Below are positions 8,415-15,818 of a stretch of DNA of 26,501 nucleotides, piece after piece (the first letter of the stretch is position 1; each line of letters begins with the position of its first letter). Source of the DNA: JAENVT01 sp031412355 (GTDB taxonomy: Bacteria > Actinomycetota > Acidimicrobiia > Acidimicrobiales > Ilumatobacteraceae). The stretch spans positions 1 through 26,501 of the forward strand of contig JANOCR010000124.1 in the NCBI GenBank assembly GCA_031412355.1, in the 5' to 3' direction. Below the pieces are notes generated by a model. The model searched no databases and was not told the DNA's origin. It saw only the letters and a program-made list of their open reading frames with translations. The translations under genes and the position numbers were made by a program.

Positions 8415-9446
8415 GTGGTGGCTTCGAGGGATGTGTGGATCGCTCGGTCACGTGCTGAACTGCTCGCTGGGGTGCAGTCGCGAGTGGTGGTCGATCCTGG
8501 TGACGCCCGTTCGGGGTCGGTGTTCGAACGGGTGACGATTGACGGTGAGCGATATTTTGCCAAGACGCTCGGCTACCAAACGGACTGGATCATGCGAATC
8601 ACGGGCGATCGTGATTTGCGAACGTTGAAGATCTGGCGTGCCGGGATCATGCGCGACGTGCCGCCGGAGATCGACCACACCGTGGTCGGGATGGCGGCTG
8701 ACGGCGAGGGCGAGGATGCGCTGCTGACGATCTTGATGCGCGATGTCGCAGGGCAGTTGTTCGAGGAGGGCGACGCGACGATCTCGCTCAAAGACCATCT
8801 AGGTCTCGTCGATGGTCTGGCTGCGCTTTCGGCCCGCTATTGGGACTGGACCGACCGCATTGGCCTCACGACGCTCGAGGAGCGTCTGCGGTTCTTCGCG
8901 CTCGACAACATCGCCGCAGAGGCCGCTGCCGCTGACCCGCCGGTGCCGATTCGGGTCGCGGTCCAGGGATGGCAGCGGCTCGGCGAGCGAGCCCCTGGGT
9001 TGTGGGAGTTGGTGAGCGCGATCCACGCCGCGCCCGCCGCGCTCGCAGACGCGATGCGTTCCACACCCGCGACGTTCTTGCAGGGCGATTGGAAGATGGG
9101 CAACCTGGGTCGTCATCGGGATGGCCGCACGATCCTGCTCGATTGGGCGTATCCGGGATCGGGGCCGGTGTGCTGGGATCTCGCCTGGTATCTAGCGTTG
9201 AACCGGGCGCGTCTGCCGACCGATAAGGAAGCCACGATCGAGGCGCTTCGCGGTGCACTCGAGCGGCGGGGCGTCTCGACGACTGGCTGGTTCGACCTGC
9301 AACGTGACCTGTGCTTGCTTGGCATGGCCGCGTGTTTCGGGTGGGAGAAGGCGATGGGCGACGACGATGAACTGCACTGGTGGGAGGAACACGCCGCCTG
9401 CGGCGCCCGTCACCTCGCCGACGCGTACCCGCGGCTACACGGGTGA
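8415..9446 (+). CDS. Aminoglycoside phosphotransferase/choline-kinase-fold family protein
   Basis: The 343-residue protein has the C-terminal kinase signature of the APH family: LQGDWKMGN with Asp225 as likely catalytic base and Asn230 for metal, then ILLDWAYPG with Asp243 as the second metal ligand. The usual His of the HGDxxxxN motif is Gln223 here. The N-terminal lobe is less clear; a possible ATP-binding lysine is in GERYFAKTL. It probably phosphorylates a small hydroxyl compound; the substrate cannot be read from sequence, and resistance should not be assumed. GTG 8415 is chosen because GGAG (8406-8409) lies five bases upstream; GTG 8418 is an alternative. Its stop overlaps the methyltransferase GTG by four bases, so the two are translationally coupled. 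Confidence 0.8.
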   Translation: MVASRDVWIARSRAELLAGVQSRVVVDPGDARSGSVFERVTIDGERYFAKTLGYQTDWIMRITGDRDLRTLKIWRAGIMRDVPPEIDHTVVGMAADGEGEDALLTILMRDVAGQLFEEGDATISLKDHLGLVDGLAALSARYWDWTDRIGLTTLEERLRFFALDNIAAEAAAADPPVPIRVAVQGWQRLGERAPGLWELVSAIHAAPAALADAMRSTPATFLQGDWKMGNLGRHRDGRTILLDWAYPGSGPVCWDLAWYLALNRARLPTDKEATIEALRGALERRGVSTTGWFDLQRDLCLLGMAACFGWEKAMGDDDELHWWEEHAACGARHLADAYPRLHG

Positions 9447-10234
9447 ACCAGGACCACTACCGCGGTGCGGCCAGGGGCTGGGCGCAGGGCGCGACGCTCG
9501 TGTACGCGCCGATTGCGGCTCTCCTCATCGCACGCACGCCAATCCCGTTGACGGGTGCCCGGGTGCTCGACGTGGGTGCAGGCACTGGCGTGTGCGAAGC
9601 ACCGCTACGCGTTGCTGGCACGGCCACGGTCGTAGCAGCGGACCTGTCGCACGACATGCTCGCCTGGAACCACGCCGCCCGGCCGCCCGCAGTCGTCGCC
9701 GACGTGATGCACCTGCCGTTCCCCGGTGCAGTCTTCGACGCGGTGGTCGCATCGTTTGTGCTCAATCACCTCATCGACCCCCTAGGCGGGTTGGCGGAGC
9801 TCGCACGCGTAGCACGGCCCGGCGGTGCGGTGCTCGCTACCGTCTACGCGAACAGTTCGCACAGCGAAAACCGTGACACCGTCGATGGGATAGCTCGAAC
9901 TCACGGGTGGGTTGCACCCAATTGGTACGCAGAACTCAAAGCGACGGCGACGCCGCTGCTCGGCGCTTCCACTCTCATGGAGGCTGCAGCCGCGACCACG
10001 CCCCTGTTCGACATCAAGGTCGACGAAGAACCCGTCGACGTCGGCATCACCGAACCCCAAGCCCTGGTCGACTACCGCTTCGGACAGGCACAGTTCGCCG
10101 AATGGCTCGCCGAGCTCAGCCTCGACGAACGCGCCGCCGTCCGCACCACGGCAATACACGCGATCCAAAGCGCGATGGAACCCTACCGACCCCGCGTCGT
10201 CTTCCTCGCCGCGCGCACCGCGCCCCGACAATAG
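9443..10234 (+). CDS. Class I SAM-dependent methyltransferase
   Basis: The 263-residue protein carries the Methyltransf_11/25-type pattern: motif I VLDVGAGTG (41-49), an acidic residue after the next strand (AADLSHDML), ADVMHLPFP and FDAVVASFVLNHL around motif IV, and ELARVARPGGAVLATVY as the post-motif. The fold is clear but the acceptor is not. The start is GTG 9443, which overlaps the stop of the phosphotransferase (GTGA). The open frame upstream to 9380 lies inside the previous gene and is arginine-rich out-of-frame sequence. The tight coupling suggests both enzymes act on the same small molecule or pathway; that is inference. Confidence 0.85.
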   Translation: MNQDHYRGAARGWAQGATLVYAPIAALLIARTPIPLTGARVLDVGAGTGVCEAPLRVAGTATVVAADLSHDMLAWNHAARPPAVVADVMHLPFPGAVFDAVVASFVLNHLIDPLGGLAELARVARPGGAVLATVYANSSHSENRDTVDGIARTHGWVAPNWYAELKATATPLLGASTLMEAAAATTPLFDIKVDEEPVDVGITEPQALVDYRFGQAQFAEWLAELSLDERAAVRTTAIHAIQSAMEPYRPRVVFLAARTAPRQ

Positions 10235-10273
10235 AACAATGACGCGATCGCCCCTCGCCGATGGCTTCGACTC

Positions 10274-10363
10274 TCACACCGCGACGATGTCGATCAAGTG
10301 CTCGATGCCGACAAGGTCTGCGGGGTAGCGGGTGTAGAGGCGGGCGCCGTGGGCGTGGGCCGT
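10274..10363 (-). pseudogene. C-terminal remnant of a VapC-type PIN-domain toxin
   Basis: A minus-strand frame ending with TGA at 10276-10274 reads AHGARLYTRYPADLVG, then IEHLIDIVAV and stop. This resembles the last strand and helix of VapC PIN toxins (the usual pattern is a small-residue/Leu-Tyr-Thr-Arg-Asn-Pro stretch, Asp-Phe, then a hydrophobic V-x-V-V end). Only about 29 residues remain; the same frame meets a stop at 10397-10399, and the rest of the PIN domain and any antitoxin are absent. The space upstream is taken by the promoter region of the metzincin gene. The call rests on pattern recognition only. Confidence 0.45.
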
Positions 10364-10399
10364 CGGACCAGGTGAGTGGCAGCTCGCGGATGTTTCCTA

Positions 10400-10427
10400 T
10401 TGACGAACGGACCAACTCTGTTAGCGT
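10400..10427 (+). promoter_or_regulatory. Candidate promoter of the secreted metzincin gene
   Basis: TTGACG (10400-10405) and TAGCGT (10422-10427) are separated by 16 bases. A start near 10434 would leave a leader of about 45 bases before ATG 10479. That leader contains a short GTG-initiated frame (10438-10476) ending just before the gene. Confidence 0.45.
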
Positions 10428-10478
10428 TTCAGCTCCGGTGGGCCGAGCGCGACGCGGCAACAACAAACGGTGGTGACT

Positions 10479-11249
10479 ATGGACGGAGTCAGTTTTCGGC
10501 GGATCGCTGTGGTGGTGTCGATGGCGGCAGTGGTGATGGCACCGGGGTCCACGGCACACGCAAACCATTCTTGGGGCGGCTACCACTGGGCTCGCACATC
10601 GAATCCGTTCACTGTGCAGTTGGGCGACAACGTGTCGTCGACATGGGATGCCCACCTTTCGACAAGCTCGATTGACTGGAGTGCGTCCATCGTTCTAAAC
10701 ACCACCATCGTGCCCGGTAGCACGAGTCCGAAGACATGCAAAGCCACCAGCGGCAAGGTTCAAGTCTGTAACTCGACCTACGGCCGCACCGGCTGGTTGG
10801 GCATTGCTTCGGTGTGGGTCAGCGCCAGCCACATCACGCAGGCCACCGTCAAACTCAACGACACCTACTTCAAGACCGCCCCGTACAACACTTCGGCTTG
10901 GCGCAACATGGTGATGTGCCAGGAGATAGGGCACACCTTTGGTCTTGACCACCAGGACGAGGACTTCGACAACGCCAACCTGGGAACGTGCATGGACTAC
11001 ACCAGTGACCCTGCAAGCAACCAGAACCCGAACACGCATGACTACGACCAACTTGCTGTGATCTACGCGCACCTCGACTCGAGCACGTCTGTCGCCGGCA
11101 CGACCGCGGCTGCACTCGGCGACGAGGCGGGCAACACTCCCGCGGCCTGGGGTCACCTCGTCAGTGGCGCAGCCGGGCCTGGATCGGCCGCGACCTACGC
11201 TCGTCGCGTGGGCAACGGCGCCGTGTTCACCTTCGTTGTTTGGGCCTGA
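10479..11249 (+). CDS. Secreted metzincin-like protein with QExxH in place of HExxH
   Basis: The 256-residue protein starts with a signal peptide (RR, VVVSMAAVVMA, cleavage likely after AHA at residue 28). The core has CQEIGHTFGLDH, aligning with the metzincin motif HExxHxxGxxH: Glu149, His152, Gly155 and His158 are present, but the first His is Gln148. A Met-turn candidate, CMDY (Met172), follows at the usual distance. This looks like matrixin-related zinc metallopeptidases. Either Gln contributes to zinc binding or the protein is inactive. Starts at GTG 10470 and 10473 are also possible; no clear Shine-Dalgarno decides. The gene stands alone and is convergent with the transporter gene. Confidence 0.75.
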   Translation: MDGVSFRRIAVVVSMAAVVMAPGSTAHANHSWGGYHWARTSNPFTVQLGDNVSSTWDAHLSTSSIDWSASIVLNTTIVPGSTSPKTCKATSGKVQVCNSTYGRTGWLGIASVWVSASHITQATVKLNDTYFKTAPYNTSAWRNMVMCQEIGHTFGLDHQDEDFDNANLGTCMDYTSDPASNQNPNTHDYDQLAVIYAHLDSSTSVAGTTAAALGDEAGNTPAAWGHLVSGAAGPGSAATYARRVGNGAVFTFVVWA

Positions 11250-11297
11250 CCGGCAGTACACGGCTCGTTCGAGGCGGGTCAGAGCCCGGACCAGCGG

Positions 11298-14072
11298 TCA
11301 GGCGAGTTGGATGGTCCGACGCCGGTGAAGGGCCTCCATCGTTTCCCGAACGATCTGTGTGGGGTCATCGCGGTCCGCTCCGGGTGACCCGTCGGTGGGC
11401 GAACTCACCAACCCTTTGAGGCCGAGCTCGGGCATCTCGACAGCGGTGAGGAGTGCACACGCTGTGATCCAGGGCCGTCGCCACCTCCCGTCGCGGTCAG
11501 CGGCGAGTTCGACAAGAACCGACTCGGGCGTCGCCGGCGACATGGGGAACCACTTTCCCAACATTCCCAGACGTTCCGTGGCGGTCAGTTCGGGCTCGAG
11601 GATCGCCGACGCTGCCCGGTCGGTCCCAACGAGGGTTACATCGAGCCACTCCATTGCCAGCGAGTGAAAGCGTGTGCTTCGTTGGGTCAATTGGAACCCA
11701 ACCCTGCTGATCCCATCTTGGCCGTAGCGAATCGACAGGCCGGCCAGGACGCGCCGCCTGAGCAAGTCCAACTCGTCGCACAACGCCGAGCGCAGCACAT
11801 CTGCTGACGCGGTGTCCTCCAACGCCACGATTGCCCGCAGAACAAAGCTGGCGTGCTCGAGATCGGAACGTACCGGCGGCAACGTGCTGTCGGGCCCGGA
11901 GGAATCAATGGCAGCAAGGGCAGTCATCACCGCTAGTCCGACTTCACGATCTCGATGCTCGACGTGTCGCCGTAGCACTGCGGCAGCCTTGGTGCCACCG
12001 ACCATCCGACAAACGCGGGCGAGTTGTTCATGCCCGTACAAATCGAGGCGAAAGTTGCCGCTCAGTCCAGCGTCAGCAACGGCAAGTGCGACGTCCCCGC
12101 CTCGTACCAGTGCATCCACGGCCGCTCCGCCGGTCGATCGACTGTCGAGATGGATGACGACGTCGTCGAACAAGTGTCGATCGTCGGGCCATCGAATCGC
12201 AGCGAGTGCGGCGTTGACGACGTTGTGATCGGACGCCTGGAGCATGGCGGAAAGGGGGTGCCGATCGATGCACGCGCTGTACTCGCTTTCCCCCAACATG
12301 CGCGCTGCCAGGATGAGGCTGTCGGCTGACTCTGCGCGCGACAACTTCTCGATCTGGAGGGCTACGTGCCGTTGCGCGGAGTCGTCGCCAACTCGGAACA
12401 TCGCTGTTACCGCAGCAACCTGTACGTCAGAGCTGCAGTCGTTCAAGCACGCGGTGATGGCAGATAGATCAGATGCAGCACCTGCCAGTCCAATCGTGCG
12501 AACACTCGCTGCTCGCACTTCGGGGCTCTCGTGATCCAGGCCCTTGCGCGCAGCTGCCGCGGCCGCCGCCGGATCGACACGCGCGAGTCGTTCGAGGGCA
12601 TCCGACCGCACGCCGCTGCGCTGGTCCATTGCCAGCGCTTGCAGCCGCGTTGACAGGTTGGGGTGCCCGGTACTGGCCAGTGTGTCGAGACCGAGCCTGA
12701 CGTCGCGTTCGTCGGCGCTGTCGATCAGGCGATGGATCGCTGCCAGGGTGCTCGGCCCTTCGATGGTGAGTTCGGCCGGGTCGAGGCAGCGGTGGCGGAG
12801 ATTGGAGAGGAGATTGACGCGGTAGTCGCGGTAGACGAACAGGGCAACGATGGTCCACGCGACCACGACGATGCTGGTCAGAATCGGCAGGGCCAGCCCG
12901 TCAGTGCCGACGGTCGCGCGCACCGCCATGAGCACGACTCCGCTCACACCGATCGCAACCGGGACGGCGAGGCCCTCGACCGTTGCCTGCGTCGCGAGTC
13001 GTACGTGAGTTGGCACGGTTTGGTACGCGGCGCTGACAGACGTGCGAGCCGCGCCGTCGGCTAGCACCAGGTCACTCACTCGAGTGGCCACGACCAGTAC
13101 GAAGACGATCGTGGTGCTCGCTCCTTGCATGGTTGCCGCGGCGATCATCGCTGCGATGAGACCGAGGACCGCTAGTGGATTCGCGGTCAGGCCGTAGCGC
13201 AGGCCGAATCGGCGCATCAAGGCGCCGGCCACGACGAGGAGGAAGAGAATGTCCGCGCCGTATGCGATCGCCAAGAACCGGCCGATGAATGCTGCCAGTT
13301 CCTCGCTCTCGGTGTAGCGCTGCTCGGCGCGGTCGAACACGAGGAAGTCGAGCCATTGGCTCTCCACGGCCGACAGCATCTGGAAGCCCACGATGAGCAC
13401 GACACAACGGTGGCGCAGCAGGGACCGAAGTGTCGGCCGGTCGGCGCCCGTGCCCCCATCATCGACGACCGACAACTCTGTCGAGAAGTTCCGACGAGTC
13501 GTCGAAATCAGAACCATGAACATCGCCGAGGCCGCAGCGCCGCCCGCGAGAACGTGCTCCGTGCGGCCCAGCAACGTGATCAGCAGCGGCCCGAGCAGTC
13601 CACCGGCAACGAATCCGAACGCGAAGCCAGCGATCACTCGCCCGTAGAGCGATTTGAGAGCGCGAACGTCGAGGAGCATCCCGGCTTGCGCGACGACCAG
13701 CATGAAGCCGACCGGAACGACGATCGGCACCAGGACGAGCAGTCCGAACGACAGCCAATCCGCACTGAAAACCAACAGCAGAAGCCACGAGGCGAGGAGC
13801 GCAACCGCGAGAACCGCCAGCATCGTCATCGCAACCGACACCAGGGGTCGTCGCCGCACGGCGGCGCTCAGCGCAGCGCTCGTGGCGGCACCGGCGACCG
13901 CTGCGCCGATGTACGTCAGCGGCAGGAGGCCAGACCCATAGCTCTCGAGGAAAATGGCACTTGCAGGGATCGCGATCCAGGCTGCGGTCAGTCCGAGCGA
14001 GAAGGCTTGCCCGGCGAGCAGGGCCACGCGTCGGTTGGATGAAGAGGGAGTCGAAGCCTCCACCTGCGTCAC
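11298..14072 (-). CDS. MFS/nucleotide-translocase-like membrane protein with C-terminal HEAT-like repeats
   Basis: Of 924 residues, about 15-425 form some twelve hydrophobic membrane segments arranged as in MFS or ATP/ADP translocase (Npt)-like proteins. After YRDYRVNLLSNLRHR the rest (about 440-900) is soluble and built of alpha-helical repeats with a HEAT look (for example SGVRSDALERLARVD and SPEVRAASVRTIG). Translocase-like/HEAT proteins joined to a cyclic-nucleotide-binding domain are known in bacteria; here that domain is a separate upstream gene. The start is GTG 14072, overlapping the upstream stop by four bases (GTGA), so translation is coupled. The substrate is unknown. The HEAT part may be the docking surface for the cNMP protein. 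Confidence 0.8.
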   Translation of the reverse strand: MTQVEASTPSSSNRRVALLAGQAFSLGLTAAWIAIPASAIFLESYGSGLLPLTYIGAAVAGAATSAALSAAVRRRPLVSVAMTMLAVLAVALLASWLLLLVFSADWLSFGLLVLVPIVVPVGFMLVVAQAGMLLDVRALKSLYGRVIAGFAFGFVAGGLLGPLLITLLGRTEHVLAGGAAASAMFMVLISTTRRNFSTELSVVDDGGTGADRPTLRSLLRHRCVVLIVGFQMLSAVESQWLDFLVFDRAEQRYTESEELAAFIGRFLAIAYGADILFLLVVAGALMRRFGLRYGLTANPLAVLGLIAAMIAAATMQGASTTIVFVLVVATRVSDLVLADGAARTSVSAAYQTVPTHVRLATQATVEGLAVPVAIGVSGVVLMAVRATVGTDGLALPILTSIVVVAWTIVALFVYRDYRVNLLSNLRHRCLDPAELTIEGPSTLAAIHRLIDSADERDVRLGLDTLASTGHPNLSTRLQALAMDQRSGVRSDALERLARVDPAAAAAAARKGLDHESPEVRAASVRTIGLAGAASDLSAITACLNDCSSDVQVAAVTAMFRVGDDSAQRHVALQIEKLSRAESADSLILAARMLGESEYSACIDRHPLSAMLQASDHNVVNAALAAIRWPDDRHLFDDVVIHLDSRSTGGAAVDALVRGGDVALAVADAGLSGNFRLDLYGHEQLARVCRMVGGTKAAAVLRRHVEHRDREVGLAVMTALAAIDSSGPDSTLPPVRSDLEHASFVLRAIVALEDTASADVLRSALCDELDLLRRRVLAGLSIRYGQDGISRVGFQLTQRSTRFHSLAMEWLDVTLVGTDRAASAILEPELTATERLGMLGKWFPMSPATPESVLVELAADRDGRWRRPWITACALLTAVEMPELGLKGLVSSPTDGSPGADRDDPTQIVRETMEALHRRRTIQLA

Positions 14073-14548
14073 GCCTGCGCCAGTCCGGCCCGCTCATCCG
14101 CCACGGTCTGCAGCTGCGCGGCCAGGCTGGAGATCACGAGGCGGGCGATCGCCGGCTGATCGTCGAGAAGTTCTTCGAACGGTCCGCGCCGAAGACGCAG
14201 GAGCAGGGTCGGTACGAGCGCCGTCACCGACGCTGATCTAGGAGCCGGTGCGAGCACCGCCAGCTCGCCCACGACTGCACCGGGTCCGCTCTCGACAACT
14301 GTGCGGGTATCGACGTGCACACGTACCCCGCCGTCAGCAACTATGAAGAGCCAATCCTCCACAGCGCCCCGCTCGATGATCGTGGTACCGGGTGCGACGC
14401 GCACCTCTTCGAGAAGGCGAGCGACCGCGATCAGCTTGTGTCCTGGGACACCGCTGAGCAGCCCGACGCGTTGCAACACGGCCACGCGCTCGATCGTGAG
14501 CAACTCATCGGAATCCGTCATGACTCCGCGAGTCTCCCGATCGAGCAT
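14069..14548 (-). CDS. Cyclic-nucleotide-binding (CRP/cNMP) domain protein
   Basis: The 159-residue protein is essentially a single cNMP-binding beta-roll with no DNA-binding domain. The phosphate-binding cassette is intact: VVGELAVLAPAPRSASV, with Glu95 (ribose) and Arg104 (cyclic phosphate) and the following Ser. The upstream part (LQRVGLLSGVPGHKLIAVARLLEEV, residues 25-49) matches the usual helical lead-in. ATG 14548 is used; ATG 14521, which drops nine residues, is equally possible. It is coupled to the membrane/HEAT gene and probably acts as its detachable sensor of cAMP or cGMP. The tandem cyclase at 4491-8342 is an obvious local source of ligand (inference). Confidence 0.85.
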   Translation of the reverse strand: MLDRETRGVMTDSDELLTIERVAVLQRVGLLSGVPGHKLIAVARLLEEVRVAPGTTIIERGAVEDWLFIVADGGVRVHVDTRTVVESGPGAVVGELAVLAPAPRSASVTALVPTLLLRLRRGPFEELLDDQPAIARLVISSLAAQLQTVADERAGLAQA

Positions 14549-14613
14549 GTCCCGTCGATTCCGGCGTTGTTAAAGTCGCGTGAACAGGGTCAGTTCTGAC
14601 AGGCGGATTCGAG

Positions 14614-14627
14614 TAGCGTTTGCGCCT
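14614..14627 (+). promoter_or_regulatory. Candidate -10 element for the CapA-like gene
   Basis: TAGCGT (14614-14619) is eight bases before GTG 14628, so the transcript would start one or two bases ahead of the codon. If used, the longer frame from GTG 14580 would not be transcribed. No matching -35 at normal spacing was found. Confidence 0.3.
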
Positions 14628-15782
14628 GTGACTGGGCCCGCGCCTCGGTGGGCTGCGCTGTGCCTGGTTGGTTGCGGGCTGGTTGTCGTCCCAGCGACTG
14701 TTGCTTCGGGTGAAGCGGTGAATACGTCAGCGACGGAGCCAGCAGACCGGCTGACGACGCCACCACGATCATTCAGCCTCGTTGGTACCGGCGACATCCT
14801 CACCGAAAGTCCGGTCAACTTCGCTGCCGCCGCACACGTGGTGGATGTTGGCACCCGTTACAACTATGCACCGCTCTTCGCACCGGTCAGCGCCATGATC
14901 GCCTCGGCGGACATCGCGATCTGCCACATGGAGATGCCGATCGGCGCACCTGGCGAGCGTCCGGGTGTGTACGGGCGGGCGCCCTTCGGCGGCAACCTGA
15001 TCTTGGCGCCGTACGAGATCGCCGATGGGCTCGTGCGGACCGGGTTCGATCGCTGCAGCACAGCATCGAATCACAGCAACGATGTCGGTGCCGGCGGCAT
15101 CGCCTCGACACTGGCGGCATTCGACTCGGTGGGGATCAGCCATGTTGGCACGGCCAGATCTCCGGGCGAGGCCAGCCTCGACATCGTCATGGTCAACGGC
15201 GTGCGACTGGCTCACCTGTCGTATACGCGGTACTCGAACACTGTGCTGCCGAGTGAACCGTGGCGAGTGAACTTTGCGGCATCGGCGGTGCAGGTGGCCG
15301 CCGACGTCAATGCGGCTCGTGCCGCCGGGGCAGAAGTGGTGGTTGTCAGCCTGCACATCTCGAAAGAGATGCTGCCGGCGCCCGATCCCGCCGACCGGAA
15401 ATTTGTCACGGATCTCACATTCCTCGCTCGCGTCGAGCTGATCATCGAGCACGGGCCGCACGTGATCCAACCCGTCGAGCGGGTCAACGGCACGTGGGTG
15501 TATTGGAGCGTGGGCAACTTCATCTCAGGCATGGGCCTGATACCGGGTCGGTACAACGATCGACGCACCCTCGACGGGCTCGCTGCGGCCGCGCGCTTCA
15601 CCGAGACATCGTCAGGGTCGTTCACGGTCGAGCCGTGGCCGGTGTTGCTGTGCAACGAACCCTTCACCAGAACTTTGTACGCCCCCATCGCAGGCTTTCC
15701 CGAACAGCCTGCGTCCCTGATCCGGTCAGGGCTGGAGGGATGCATCCAACGATCGATCCCCGTCGTTGCTGACCTCCATTGA
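14628..15782 (+). CDS. Secreted CapA-family (poly-gamma-glutamate synthesis-like) metallophosphoesterase
   Basis: The 384-residue protein begins with a clean signal peptide (WAALCLVGCGLVVVPATVASG) and then shows the CapA series: VGTGDILTE, a HMEMPI segment where most members have NLE, TASNHSNDVGAGG (usual NNH-D-G motif), VVSLHISKEM (usual H-W-G region), HGPHVIQPVE and YWSVGNFISGM. The family has a calcineurin-like fold and is linked to capsule or polyglutamate export, but many members have other unknown roles, and no capB/capC partners are in the window. Several metal-site positions are altered (SLH-IS for the usual H-W-G), so activity is uncertain. GTG 14628 gives the better signal peptide; GTG 14580 would add 16 residues. 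Confidence 0.8.
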   Translation: MTGPAPRWAALCLVGCGLVVVPATVASGEAVNTSATEPADRLTTPPRSFSLVGTGDILTESPVNFAAAAHVVDVGTRYNYAPLFAPVSAMIASADIAICHMEMPIGAPGERPGVYGRAPFGGNLILAPYEIADGLVRTGFDRCSTASNHSNDVGAGGIASTLAAFDSVGISHVGTARSPGEASLDIVMVNGVRLAHLSYTRYSNTVLPSEPWRVNFAASAVQVAADVNAARAAGAEVVVVSLHISKEMLPAPDPADRKFVTDLTFLARVELIIEHGPHVIQPVERVNGTWVYWSVGNFISGMGLIPGRYNDRRTLDGLAAAARFTETSSGSFTVEPWPVLLCNEPFTRTLYAPIAGFPEQPASLIRSGLEGCIQRSIPVVADLH

Positions 15783-15809
15783 GAGCCGTGGGCGCAACCG
15801 CTCTACAGT
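15779..15809 (+). promoter_or_regulatory. Weak candidate promoter of the polytopic membrane protein gene
   Basis: TTGAGA (15779-15784) and TACAGT (15804-15809) are 19 bases apart, with the -10-like hexamer nine bases before ATG 15819. The short leader would lack a Shine-Dalgarno. It overlaps the stop of the CapA-like gene. Confidence 0.3.
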
Positions 15810-15818
15810 GGCACCTTC

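Noticed and set aside
11250..11297. Terminator between the convergent metzincin and transporter genes
   Set aside because: Only a four-base-pair CGGG/CCCG stem can be drawn and no T-run follows.
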